Source: an uncultured Cocleimonas sp. (lineage in GTDB: Bacteria > Pseudomonadota > Gammaproteobacteria > Thiotrichales > Thiotrichaceae). Taken from it: a stretch of 17,557 bases of DNA. Positions within the stretch are counted from its first letter, which is position 1. Every line of letters starts with the position of its first letter. Where the stretch lies: NCBI GenBank assembly GCA_938041705.1, contig CALISP010000252.1, positions 1-17,557 on the forward strand, in the 5' to 3' direction. This document shows, piece after piece, positions 7,571-15,057 of the stretch. A program made the translations under genes and the position numbers. A model generated the notes under the pieces. It worked only from the letters and a program-made list of their open reading frames with translations. It ran no database searches and was not told the origin of the DNA.

Positions 7571-8605
7571 ATGAATAATATTGCGCAACTGGCTATCACT
7601 ACGGGTGAGCCTTCTGGAATTGGCCCTGATTTAGTAATTGAATTAGCAAGCAAACAACAAAGCTATCAAGACAATGCTGAACTGATAGTCATTGCTGATA
7701 AGCATATGATGCAACAACGAGCAAAAGTTCTAGGGATTAATGTTACTTTTATAGATTACGATAAAGTTAAATCTCCATCAGCAAGCGTAGTGGGTGAAAT
7801 CACCATCATAGATATACCTTGCTCATCTGAAGTAATACCAGGGAAACTAGATATTAGTAACTCTGAATACGTTCTAGAAACATTAAAAATTGCAGCTCTT
7901 GGCTCACGAGTACTTGGTGAAAAAAAGCCTCCCTCAGACGATAGTCAATTTGATGCAATGGTCACCGCACCTTTACACAAAGGCATTATCAATGATGCGG
8001 GAATACCCTTCACTGGGCACACTGAGTTTTTGGCTGATCTAACTAAGGCAAAATTACCTGTAATGATGTTAGCCGCAAATAAGTTAAGAGTTGCTTTAGC
8101 TACAACGCATTTGCCTTTAAAAGATGTCAGTAGTGCTATATCTCAAGAATCGTTACGCCAAGTTATTTCTATTATGCATGATGATTTAATTAATAAATTT
8201 GGTATCAATAATCCTCATATTCTAATCTGCGGACTAAACCCACACGCAGGAGAAGGGGGTCATTTAGGTATGGAAGAAATTGAAGTTATAGAGCCAATTA
8301 TTGAAACTTTAAAACAAGAAGGCCTTAATCTTACTGGTCCTTTACCTGCAGACACTTTATTTACACCAAAGTATCTAGAAAAAGCAGATGCTGTTTTAGC
8401 CATGTTTCATGATCAAGGTTTACCTGTGCTAAAAAACATAGGATTTGGTCATGCCGTGAACATAACACTTGGTTTACCTATTATAAGAACCTCTGTAGAT
8501 CATGGTACAGCACTAGATTTAGCAGGAACTGGAAAAGCTTCATCAAGTAGCATGATAGCTGCAATAAACACTGCCATTGAAATGGTTAACAAGAGAAGAC
8601 ATTAA
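7571..8605 (+). CDS. pdxA: 4-hydroxythreonine-4-phosphate dehydrogenase PdxA
   Basis: 344 residues. PdxA oxidises 4-phospho-hydroxy-L-threonine with NAD, the step before PdxJ in DXP-dependent pyridoxal phosphate synthesis. It is a cytosolic dimer with a divalent metal. Motifs run in family order: TTGEPSGIGPD (10-20), VTAPLHKG (131-138), GHTEFLADL (149-157), NPHAGEGGHLG (223-233), MFHDQGLPVLK (278-288) and DHGTALDLAGTGKA (310-323). H180, H225 and H280 have the same mutual spacing (45 and 55) as the three metal-binding histidines of E. coli PdxA. It starts 7 bases after surA with no evident Shine-Dalgarno, consistent with read-through translation in the lptD-surA-pdxA operon. Confidence 0.96.
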   Translation: MNNIAQLAITTGEPSGIGPDLVIELASKQQSYQDNAELIVIADKHMMQQRAKVLGINVTFIDYDKVKSPSASVVGEITIIDIPCSSEVIPGKLDISNSEYVLETLKIAALGSRVLGEKKPPSDDSQFDAMVTAPLHKGIINDAGIPFTGHTEFLADLTKAKLPVMMLAANKLRVALATTHLPLKDVSSAISQESLRQVISIMHDDLINKFGINNPHILICGLNPHAGEGGHLGMEEIEVIEPIIETLKQEGLNLTGPLPADTLFTPKYLEKADAVLAMFHDQGLPVLKNIGFGHAVNITLGLPIIRTSVDHGTALDLAGTGKASSSSMIAAINTAIEMVNKRRH

Positions 8606-8607
8606 AC

Positions 8608-9114
8608 ATGAATAATTATAATCCACCTGCCAAAAGCTTAAGACCAATGATGTTGTTAGGTCTTTTTATTACCGCCGCAATGTTTGGAACCGCAATGTAT
8701 ATGCAACATGTCATGTACTTAGATCCTTGCCCTCTATGTATAGTTACAAGAGTTATTGTTTTAATATTAGCAGTATTGTTTTTATCAGCATTAATACTAA
8801 ATCCCGCTGCTTGGGGAAGAAGAGTATTTGGTGCATTATTTACATTATCTAGTTTATCTGCCGTTATAGTCTCAAGTAGGCATTCGTGGCTGCAACATTT
8901 TCCTCCTTCATCAGAAGGATCTTGTGGACCAGGCCTAAATTATTGGATGGATAACTTACCAACCTCTGAAGTAATTCAAAATGTATTCAAAGGCACAGCA
9001 GAATGTTCAGCAGTATCTTGGACCTTATTTGGATTGAGTATTCCAGAATGGAGTTTGCTTGTTTTTCTTGGGTTTCTTTTTTTTAGCCTGCGTCTATTAT
9101 TTAAAGGTCGTTAG
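8608..9114 (+). CDS. dsbB: Disulfide bond formation protein DsbB
   Basis: 168 residues with four predicted transmembrane helices (about 12-32, 45-64, 72-90 and 145-165). The first periplasmic loop carries C41-P-L-C44 and the second carries C106 and C133. Positions 41/44 equal those of E. coli DsbB, and R48, linked to quinone interaction, is kept. DsbB reoxidises DsbA and passes electrons to ubiquinone or menaquinone. It starts 2 bases after the pdxA stop, so it belongs to the same transcription unit, downstream of LptD, a disulfide-dependent substrate of the DsbA pathway. No terminator hairpin with a T-run was found after it. Confidence 0.94.
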   Translation: MNNYNPPAKSLRPMMLLGLFITAAMFGTAMYMQHVMYLDPCPLCIVTRVIVLILAVLFLSALILNPAAWGRRVFGALFTLSSLSAVIVSSRHSWLQHFPPSSEGSCGPGLNYWMDNLPTSEVIQNVFKGTAECSAVSWTLFGLSIPEWSLLVFLGFLFFSLRLLFKGR

Positions 9115-9196
9115 GATTATCATATCTTTTTTATTCACCTAAGTTTGAGAAAAATCGAATGCCTCCCCTACTTTATGGCTATTTTAAAGTACAACT

Positions 9197-9213
9197 TTTG
9201 TATAGGATACAAA
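9197..9213. promoter_or_regulatory. Perfect palindrome TTTGTAT-AGG-ATACAAA, possible operator
   Basis: Seven-base inverted arms around AGG lie between dsbB and grxD, centred about 35 bases upstream of the -35-like hexamer at 9239. A dimeric repressor or activator acting on grxD would fit this placement. The sequence is not a match I recognise for Fur or IscR, so no regulator is proposed. Confidence 0.4.
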
Positions 9214-9238
9214 TAATCAAAGAAGCATTAATTGTTAT

Positions 9239-9267
9239 TTGTAAAATAAGAGCTTAGTCCCCATAAT
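9239..9267 (+). promoter_or_regulatory. Sigma-70-like promoter candidate for grxD
   Basis: TTGTAA (4 of 6 to consensus) is followed by a 17-base spacer and CATAAT (5 of 6). It lies about 76 bases upstream of the grxD ATG and downstream of the 9197-9213 palindrome. The 229-base gap after dsbB and the terminator after grxD both support grxD being a separate transcription unit. Confidence 0.35.
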
Positions 9268-9343
9268 TATACTGAATAAGTAAATTTATTATAAATTTAT
9301 CCAAATTATTAAACACAAATATTAAATATAGAGAGTACATGTC

Positions 9344-9673
9344 ATGGACGTAATGGATCGAATTAAAGAAGCAGTTGAAGGTAATCCTGTTGTAGTATTT
9401 ATGAAAGGAACACCTCAACTCCCACAATGTGGTTTTTCTAGCAGAACTGCACAGGCTCTAATGGGTTGTGGTGAGGAATTTGCTTACGTAAATGTCATAA
9501 CTGATCCAGAGATCTTTCAGAATTTACCTCGATATGCCGATTGGCCGACTTTTCCTCAAGTTTACATAAACGGCGAGTTAATTGGTGGCTGTGACATCAC
9601 TTTAGAGATGTTCGAAAAAGGTGAATTACAAACAATGGTAAAAGAAGCTATGTCTGATAAAAAAGACGCTTAG
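9344..9673 (+). CDS. grxD: Monothiol glutaredoxin, Grx4/GrxD type
   Basis: 109 residues with a thioredoxin fold. The CGFS active site is at C29-S32, preceded by KGTPQLPQ as in Grx4. WPTFPQVYINGELIGGCDI holds the cis-proline and glutathione-binding region. Family members bind a glutathione-ligated [2Fe-2S] cluster as dimers or with BolA partners and deliver clusters. Cytosolic. The start at 9344 is supported by GAGAG about 9 bases upstream and by length agreement with E. coli Grx4; a second ATG three codons later is possible. The cluster-carrier role suits the nearby Fe-S subunit SdhB, though no operon links them. An intrinsic terminator follows. Confidence 0.95.
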   Translation: MDVMDRIKEAVEGNPVVVFMKGTPQLPQCGFSSRTAQALMGCGEEFAYVNVITDPEIFQNLPRYADWPTFPQVYINGELIGGCDITLEMFEKGELQTMVKEAMSDKKDA

Positions 9674-9696
9674 TTAATATATGCCCACATATTGAG

Positions 9697-9725
9697 AAAC
9701 CACAGTTATCAACTGTGGTTTTTTT
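9697..9725 (+). terminator. Intrinsic terminator after grxD
   Basis: A perfect 11-bp stem, AAACCACAGTT / AACTGTGGTTT, with a 3-base loop (ATC) runs straight into a T-run ending at 9725. It begins 24 bases after the grxD stop. The leftward gene ends at 9728, just past it. On the minus strand only three U residues would follow the stem, so it probably works mainly rightward. Confidence 0.9.
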
Positions 9726-9727
9726 GT

Positions 9728-10189
9728 TTACAATATTGATTTTTTTCTGGTTTTGAGAAATATTTTTAATCTCCTGAATTGATCTTTATCAACACTATCA
9801 GATGTAATTAACACGGTATATGTGTTGTTCGATTTATCATAGAAATTCAAAACCAATAAAATATTACTACTGAAACTAGTTTCAGAAATTAAAAAGTCAT
9901 TCTTAATATCGTCTTTGAAAGATAGGCTCCACCTATCTCCGATTGATTTATGAATCATGCTTACTGATTTATTTAAACTCAACGTAAGATGTAACTTCAC
10001 ATAGTAAACAAAAGACAAAGCTATAATTATTAATGGTATTAAAAAGTACATCACTGAATTGGCATATAAACTCAAGAACAAGCTTAATATCGTTATCACT
10101 ATCAAATGGGGAATAACGATTAAGCCCTGTTTAATTCTTGAGGGTACTATGAGTATAGTAACTACTTGAGTAAATTTATTAGAGGACAC
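9728..10189 (-). CDS. ygfX: YgfX/CptA-like inner-membrane protein
   Basis: 153 residues: a short cytosolic start containing IVPSRIKQG, two adjacent transmembrane helices (about 22-41 and 45-66), then a soluble C-terminal domain with W87, a LLVLNFYD strand (111-118) and TSDSVDKDQFRRLKIFL (129-145). This two-helix layout and the D-S-x-D-x-x-x-x-R-x-L ending resemble E. coli YgfX (also called CptA), which ends with a similar DSMDEAEWRDLRRIL segment. In E. coli and Serratia ygfX is paired with sdhE; YgfX was described as a toxin acting on cytoskeletal proteins, although that activity is debated. Here sdhE lies 4.9 kb away on the other strand. Start is GTG without Shine-Dalgarno; a stop four codons upstream rules out an earlier one. 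Overall similarity is weak, so the assignment is tentative. Confidence 0.65.
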   Translation of the reverse strand: MSSNKFTQVVTILIVPSRIKQGLIVIPHLIVITILSLFLSLYANSVMYFLIPLIIIALSFVYYVKLHLTLSLNKSVSMIHKSIGDRWSLSFKDDIKNDFLISETSFSSNILLVLNFYDKSNNTYTVLITSDSVDKDQFRRLKIFLKTRKKSIL

Positions 10190-10231
10190 GTTTAATTGTT
10201 ATTACTTAATGAAGAGTATTGAGTAAAAAAA

Positions 10232-10254
10232 CCTATATATACTAAGTGTATAGG
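10232..10254. promoter_or_regulatory. Inverted repeat CCTATA-N11-TATAGG between ygfX-like gene and zapE
   Basis: Six-base perfect arms lie in the divergent control region. The element contains TATATATACT, which could serve as a -10 region for zapE, and it spans the farthest upstream possible zapE start (GTG 10246). That favours a later true start for zapE. Confidence 0.3.
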
Positions 10255-11487
10255 AATATCATCTACCCTACTTTAGAATTATTACGTTATTGGAAAATCA
10301 TTGTGGCTTTATCAGGCTTCGAAACAAACGAAAATTCACCACTTGGTGCAAAAAACAACTTAATAAATGCTTATTTACAAAGCATTAGTGATGGTGAACT
10401 TAGGCATGATAAGGCTCAAGAGCATGTAATGCATGAATTACAGCTTATTTATGATGAGGTTTCACAACAAGAATCAAGAACACCTCCCAAGAAATCAATA
10501 TTTTCATTTTTCTCTGATCGTTCTAAGAAACAACCAACCCATATCATAAAAGGTCTATATCTATATGGTGGAGTAGGACGTGGTAAAACTCATTTAGTAG
10601 ACTTCTTCTTTGAGCGACTCCCAGTTGAAAAGAAAATGCGTCTTCATTTTCACAGGTTTATGCATATAGTTCATGAAGAGCTTGCTAAACTCGATGGTGT
10701 CGAAAACCCACTCAAACAAGTAGCAAGAATTTTTTCAGATAAAGCACAAATTTTATGTTTTGATGAATTTCATGTCATTGATATTACAGATGCTATGTTA
10801 CTCGGAAAACTGTTAGAACACCTATTCGAAAACGGCCTAGTGTTAGTAACCACCTCTAATTTTCATCCTGACGATTTATATAAAAATGGTCTACAGAGAG
10901 ATCGTTTCATACCTGCTATCAATCTATTAAAAGCTCATACAAAATTAGTAGAGATGGGTGGAGATTATGATTATCGATCTGAAGCTTTTAAAGAATTAGG
11001 TATCTATTATTTTATAAATGATGATAAGTCTGAAGATCGTTTAGAACATCATTTTAAACAACTGTCAGGTATAGAGTTATATGAAGGCAGACAAGACATC
11101 ATCATTAATAAGCGCCTAATCCCAGTTAAAAAATTTACTCCTAATATCGTTTGGTTTGAATTCGATGATCTATGCAATACAGCAAGATCTACAGAAGACT
11201 TTACTGAAATAGCTTCCTTCTTTAAAACGGTTTTAATCGCAAATATTCCAAAAATGGATTCCAGTTTGGATGATGCAGCGCGTCGATTTATTAATATGAT
11301 TGATACATTTTACGATATGCACGTTAACATCGTAGTATCAGCAGCAGCAGCGCCTGAAGAAATATACAGTGGTAAAAAACTTTCATTTGAATTTGATCGT
11401 GCAGTCAGTCGAATTAATGAAATGCAAACTAACAAATATATCGAGAGTATTCATCAGTTGAGAAACACAACTGACAAAAAACAATAA
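10246..11487 (+). CDS. zapE: AFG1/LACE1-type P-loop ATPase, cell-division protein ZapE
   Basis: 413 residues from the first possible start. Walker A GGVGRGKT is at 108-115, and Walker B with ILCFDEFHVIDITDAMLL around D173-E174. A sensor-like TTSNFHPDDLYKNGLQRDRF follows, then RRFINMIDTFYDMHVNIVVSA near the C-terminus, all typical of ZapE. In E. coli ZapE binds FtsZ and modulates Z-ring dynamics; eukaryotic AFG1 acts in mitochondrial respiratory complex turnover. Start: GTG 10246 has no Shine-Dalgarno and lies in a palindrome. GTG 10303 (giving 394 residues) has TGGAAAA at good spacing and matches the length of family members, so it is more likely. The preceding KIIVALSG residues would then be untranslated. 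Divergent from the ygfX-like gene and just upstream of sdhC. Confidence 0.93.
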   Translation: MYRNIIYPTLELLRYWKIIVALSGFETNENSPLGAKNNLINAYLQSISDGELRHDKAQEHVMHELQLIYDEVSQQESRTPPKKSIFSFFSDRSKKQPTHIIKGLYLYGGVGRGKTHLVDFFFERLPVEKKMRLHFHRFMHIVHEELAKLDGVENPLKQVARIFSDKAQILCFDEFHVIDITDAMLLGKLLEHLFENGLVLVTTSNFHPDDLYKNGLQRDRFIPAINLLKAHTKLVEMGGDYDYRSEAFKELGIYYFINDDKSEDRLEHHFKQLSGIELYEGRQDIIINKRLIPVKKFTPNIVWFEFDDLCNTARSTEDFTEIASFFKTVLIANIPKMDSSLDDAARRFINMIDTFYDMHVNIVVSAAAAPEEIYSGKKLSFEFDRAVSRINEMQTNKYIESIHQLRNTTDKKQ

Positions 11488-11513
11488 TTAACAATACAAG
11501 TTAGAATAAAAAC

Positions 11514-11538
11514 AATGCCCACAGTTAAACTAGGCATT
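11514..11538. repeat. Inverted repeat AATGCC / GGCATT upstream of the sdh operon
   Basis: Six-base arms, extendable with one mismatch to eight, flank a 13-base centre. The element lies 27 bases after zapE and directly abuts the promoter-like pair at 11540-11568. There is no T-run, so it is a poor terminator. The position just upstream of a -35 element suits an activator or repressor site controlling sdhCDAB-sdhE. Confidence 0.35.
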
Positions 11539-11539
11539 A

Positions 11540-11568
11540 TTAATACTTAAGCGTTATAGTAATATAAT
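11540..11568 (+). promoter_or_regulatory. Sigma-70-like promoter candidate for sdhCDAB-sdhE
   Basis: TTAATA (4 of 6) is followed after 17 bases by a perfect TATAAT at 11563-11568, about 80 bases upstream of the sdhC ATG. It is the best promoter match found in this intergenic region. Confidence 0.42.
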
Positions 11569-11649
11569 CATCATAATTAAATATACGTATTTTTTAATTA
11601 GAAACAATTGATTTAAAATAACTTTTTTTGATTCACATTAGGTACAAAC

Positions 11650-12027
11650 ATGGCATGGAATGACCCGCGACCAATGTCGCCACATTTACAAATATACAAA
11701 CTTCCATTTACCGCAAAATTATCAATTTTTCACCGTGGAACAGGGGCTGTTCTTTTTGCTGGTCTAATATTAATGGTATTAATATTACTAAGTATTGCTG
11801 GTGGGTCGTCAAGCTGGGCTTCAATGCAAGCTTTTCTATCTAGTTTTATAGGAAAGTTCATTCTATTTGGCTTCACTTTTTGTATTTATTACCACATGTG
11901 TAATGGCATTCGTCATTTGTTCTGGGATATTGGAAAAGGACTTGAGTTAGATGACGCAAAGAAATCAGGTCTTGCGGTTATTGCAGTAAGTGTTTTCTTG
12001 ACCCTTTTCACTTGGATCATTGCTTAA
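11650..12027 (+). CDS. sdhC: Succinate dehydrogenase cytochrome b556 subunit SdhC
   Basis: 125 residues, three transmembrane helices. The N-terminal RPMSPHLQIYKLP and LSIFHRGTG are family signatures; S25 and R29 of SIFHR correspond to quinone-site residues. H82 in YYHMCNGIRHLFWDIG matches the E. coli SdhC haem ligand (H84). Together with SdhD it anchors SdhAB in the inner membrane, binds haem b and reduces ubiquinone. The ATG has TAGG about 8 bases upstream. First gene of a five-gene operon. Confidence 0.96.
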   Translation: MAWNDPRPMSPHLQIYKLPFTAKLSIFHRGTGAVLFAGLILMVLILLSIAGGSSSWASMQAFLSSFIGKFILFGFTFCIYYHMCNGIRHLFWDIGKGLELDDAKKSGLAVIAVSVFLTLFTWIIA

Positions 12028-12061
12028 GCAATAATCTTTTTATCAAAGAGATAATTTAATC

Positions 12062-12448
12062 ATGAAAGATTTACGTTCACCACTAGCTAAAGCAAAAGGC
12101 CTAGGTGCCTCCGGAGATGCTTCTCATCATTTTTGGGTGCAAAGAGTTTCTGCATTAGCAATGATTGGATTGGTTATTTGGATTTGCTTTAGTATTGCAT
12201 TCTTGCCAGAAGCAAACTACGCAACTGTTGTTGCATGGCTACAATCACCTCTCAATGGAATCATTACCCTGTTATTTGTAATCCTATCATTTTACCATGC
12301 ACAACTTGGCTTACAGGTAATCATAGAAGACTATGTCTCAAGCCATAGTAAACGCCTTTTTGGTATTTTATTTATTAAATTTTTAAGCTATTTTATGATG
12401 GCTGCTGGTGTTTATGCAGTAATCAAAATCACCTTGGGGGGTCATTAA
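12062..12448 (+). CDS. sdhD: Succinate dehydrogenase membrane anchor SdhD
   Basis: 128 residues, three transmembrane helices. It opens SPLAKAKGLGASGDASHHFWVQRVSALAM, a form seen in alphaproteobacterial-type SdhD. H79 in FYHAQLGLQVIIEDYV is placed like the haem-related H71 of E. coli SdhD, and D90-Y91 match the quinone-site D82-Y83. Preceded by AAAGAGAT as ribosome binding site. It follows sdhC by 34 bases and precedes sdhA by one. Confidence 0.94.
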   Translation: MKDLRSPLAKAKGLGASGDASHHFWVQRVSALAMIGLVIWICFSIAFLPEANYATVVAWLQSPLNGIITLLFVILSFYHAQLGLQVIIEDYVSSHSKRLFGILFIKFLSYFMMAAGVYAVIKITLGGH

Positions 12449-12449
12449 G

Positions 12450-14261
12450 GTGTCAACAAAGAATCAAGAACAACTTAACGAAAAATACAAAGTTATCAAT
12501 CATGAATATGATGTAGTCATTGTTGGTGCAGGTGGTGCAGGGTTACGTGCAACACTAGGAATGGCCGCTACAGGTTTAAGTACAGCTTGTATCACTAAGG
12601 TATTCCCTACTCGAAGTCATACAACAGCCGCTCAAGGCGGTATGTCTGCTGCCCTTGGGAACATGGGTGAAGACAGTTGGAAATGGCATATGTACGATAC
12701 GGTTAAAGGTTCTGATTGGTTAGGTGACCAAGATGCAATTGAATACATGTGTCGTGAAGCAATACCAGCAGTAATTGAGTTGGAACATTACGGTGTTCCA
12801 TTCTCACGCACTGACGAAGGAAAAATATACCAGCGCCCATTTGGTGGCATGACAACACATTATGGTGAAGGTGTTGCGCAACGAACTTGTGCTGCAGCTG
12901 ACAGAACTGGTCATGCAATCTTACATACACTTTACCAACAATCTTTAAAACACAAAGCTGAATTCTTTATCGAATACTTTGCAACCGACTTAATCATGGA
13001 AGACGGAGTATGTAAAGGTGTTATGGCTTGGGATTTAACAACCGGTGAACTTCACTGTTTCCGCGGACATCAAGTAGTACTTGCAACTGGTGGCAGTGGA
13101 CGCACTTATTTCTCTGCCACATCTGCTCATACCTGTACTGGTGATGGAAGTGCAATGGTATTACGTGCTGGCCTACCACTACAAGACATGGAATTTGTTC
13201 AATTCCATCCAACAGGTGTTTATGGTGCTGGTGTCTTAATTACAGAAGGTGTTCGTGGAGAAGGTGGATATTTAACCAACTCTGAAAACGAGCGCTTCAT
13301 GGAGCGTTATGCTCCTAATGCCAAAGACTTAGCATCTCGTGATGTTGTATCTAGATCAATGACAATCGAGATAAATGAAGGCCGTGGAGTAGGACCAGAC
13401 AAAGATCATATTTTCTTGAACCTTCAACACTTAGGTCCTGAGGTTATTGAAGAAAGACTTCCAGGTATTTCAGAAAGTGCTAAGATCTTTGCAGGAGTAG
13501 ATGTTACTAAGGACCCTATTCCAGTACTACCAACAGTACACTACAACATGGGCGGTATTCCAACTAACTATAAGGGTGAAGTCGTTACAGTAGACGGTGA
13601 TAATCCAGATGCTGTTGTTCCTGGTCTTATGGCTATAGGCGAATGTGCTTGTGTATCTGTCCACGGTGCAAATCGTTTAGGCTCTAATTCTTTACTTGAT
13701 ATCGTTGTATTCGGTCGTGCAGCTGCAATTCGTGCTGCTGAAATTGTTGATAAAGATAAACCTCATTTACCATTACAAGATGGAACGTTTGACGCTTTAT
13801 TAGCACGCTTTGATAATACTCGTAATGCATCAGGTAAAGAATCAACAGCAGCTCTTAGAGATTCAATGCAACGTGCTATGCAAAAATACGCCGCTGTTTT
13901 CCGTACCGGAGACAATATGAAAGAAGGTGTAAAAGAACTACAAGCAATCTTCGATAAGTATGCAGATGTTGGTATCGTAGATCGAGGCCTAAAGTGGAAC
14001 ACAGATCTTTTAGAAACCCTTGAATTAGAAAACCTACTTGCTCAAGCACAAGTCACTGTTGCAGGCGCATTACATCGTAAGGAATCTCGTGGCGGTCACT
14101 CTCGTGAAGATTACCCTGACAGAGACGACGAAAATTGGATGAAACACACATTAGCCTGGATCGATGATACTGGAAAAGTTACCTTTGGTGACCGCCCTGT
14201 TCATATGTACACCCTAACTGATGACTGTGAAGTTATTCCACCTAAAAAACGCGTTTACTAG
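12450..14261 (+). CDS. sdhA: Succinate dehydrogenase flavoprotein subunit SdhA
   Basis: 603 residues, full length. The FAD-binding Rossmann motif VVIVGAGGAGLRA is at about 22-34. H57 in TRSHTTAAQGG is the residue that carries covalent FAD. FHPTG, TEGVRGEGGY and PTVHYNMGGIPT hold substrate-site His and Arg residues, and SVHGANRLGSNSLLD is the FAD/cap signature. It oxidises succinate to fumarate. The start is GTG, one base after the sdhD stop, with a G-rich run (TGGGGGG) about 8 bases upstream acting as ribosome binding site. The N-terminus KYKVINHEYDVV and the TTHYGEGVAQRTCAAADRTG stretch resemble alphaproteobacterial/mitochondrial SdhA more than E. coli SdhA, with a one-residue deletion in the GEG-PPAQ region. 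Confidence 0.98.
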   Translation: MSTKNQEQLNEKYKVINHEYDVVIVGAGGAGLRATLGMAATGLSTACITKVFPTRSHTTAAQGGMSAALGNMGEDSWKWHMYDTVKGSDWLGDQDAIEYMCREAIPAVIELEHYGVPFSRTDEGKIYQRPFGGMTTHYGEGVAQRTCAAADRTGHAILHTLYQQSLKHKAEFFIEYFATDLIMEDGVCKGVMAWDLTTGELHCFRGHQVVLATGGSGRTYFSATSAHTCTGDGSAMVLRAGLPLQDMEFVQFHPTGVYGAGVLITEGVRGEGGYLTNSENERFMERYAPNAKDLASRDVVSRSMTIEINEGRGVGPDKDHIFLNLQHLGPEVIEERLPGISESAKIFAGVDVTKDPIPVLPTVHYNMGGIPTNYKGEVVTVDGDNPDAVVPGLMAIGECACVSVHGANRLGSNSLLDIVVFGRAAAIRAAEIVDKDKPHLPLQDGTFDALLARFDNTRNASGKESTAALRDSMQRAMQKYAAVFRTGDNMKEGVKELQAIFDKYADVGIVDRGLKWNTDLLETLELENLLAQAQVTVAGALHRKESRGGHSREDYPDRDDENWMKHTLAWIDDTGKVTFGDRPVHMYTLTDDCEVIPPKKRVY

Positions 14262-14272
14262 GAGCATTCTAA

Positions 14273-15055
14273 ATGGCTGAATTTACATTACCTGCAAATT
14301 CTATCCTTACCAAAGGAAAGAAAACTGCTGCGCCTGCTGGTGCGAAAAATATTAAGAACTTCATCATTTATCGATATGATCCAGATTCTGGTAAAAATCC
14401 ACGTACTGATACTTTTGAAGTAGACATGGATAATTGTGGTCCTATGGTTTTAGATGCTCTTATCAAAATCAAAGGGGAGATGGACTCTTCATTAGCAATG
14501 CGTCGATCATGCCGAGAAGGTATTTGTGGCTCATGCTCAATGAACATTGACGGTAGAAATGGACTAGCTTGTACGACTGCAATATCAGATATAGAGGGCG
14601 ATGTAACTGTATATCCATTACCACATCAACCTGTAGTAAAAGATCTTGTTTCTGATCTTACCAACTTTTATGCACAATACGCGTCAGTAAAGCCATGGAT
14701 GCAAACAGATGCACCTGTTTCACCTGATAGAGAAAGATTACAATCAAAAGAAGATCGCGAGAAACTTGATGGTCTTTATGAATGTATACTTTGTGCCTGT
14801 TGTTCTACAGCATGTCCGAGTTATTGGTGGAATAGTGATCGTTATTTAGGTCCAGCTGCCTTACTAAATTCTTATCGTTGGATTAATGATTCGCGCGATG
14901 AAGCAACAGGCGAACGTTTAGATGAACTAGATGATCCATTTAAATTATATCGCTGTCATACAATAATGAGTTGTACAGATGTATGTCCAAAAGGCTTAAA
15001 TCCAGCTAAATCAATTGCTAAGATTAAACAGCTTTTGATTGAACGTAAAATGTAA
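14273..15055 (+). CDS. sdhB: Succinate dehydrogenase iron-sulfur subunit SdhB
   Basis: 260 residues. [2Fe-2S] ligands C80, C85, C88 and C100 lie in RSCREGICGSC. CILCACCSTACP (C171, C174, C177, C181) with C228, C234 and C238 provides the [4Fe-4S] and [3Fe-4S] clusters. SdhB passes electrons from SdhA flavin to quinone at SdhCD. A good ribosome binding site, AGGAG, lies 9 bases before the ATG. The N-terminal extension (about 1-28, starting FTLPANSILTKGK) is typical of alphaproteobacterial and mitochondrial SdhB and absent from the shorter E. coli protein. Confidence 0.98.
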   Translation: MAEFTLPANSILTKGKKTAAPAGAKNIKNFIIYRYDPDSGKNPRTDTFEVDMDNCGPMVLDALIKIKGEMDSSLAMRRSCREGICGSCSMNIDGRNGLACTTAISDIEGDVTVYPLPHQPVVKDLVSDLTNFYAQYASVKPWMQTDAPVSPDRERLQSKEDREKLDGLYECILCACCSTACPSYWWNSDRYLGPAALLNSYRWINDSRDEATGERLDELDDPFKLYRCHTIMSCTDVCPKGLNPAKSIAKIKQLLIERKM

Positions 15056-15057
15056 CT

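Noticed and set aside
9728..10189. ygfX-like gene and sdhE as an active toxin-antitoxin locus
   Set aside because: They are not adjacent or co-transcribed here, SdhE has an established flavinylation role, and the toxin role of YgfX is not secure even in E. coli.
12703..14002. Open antisense frames inside sdhA (12703-12930, 13021-13212, 13763-14002)
   Set aside because: They lie wholly within a well conserved full-length sdhA, encode low-complexity or His/Gln-rich peptides, and have no start context.
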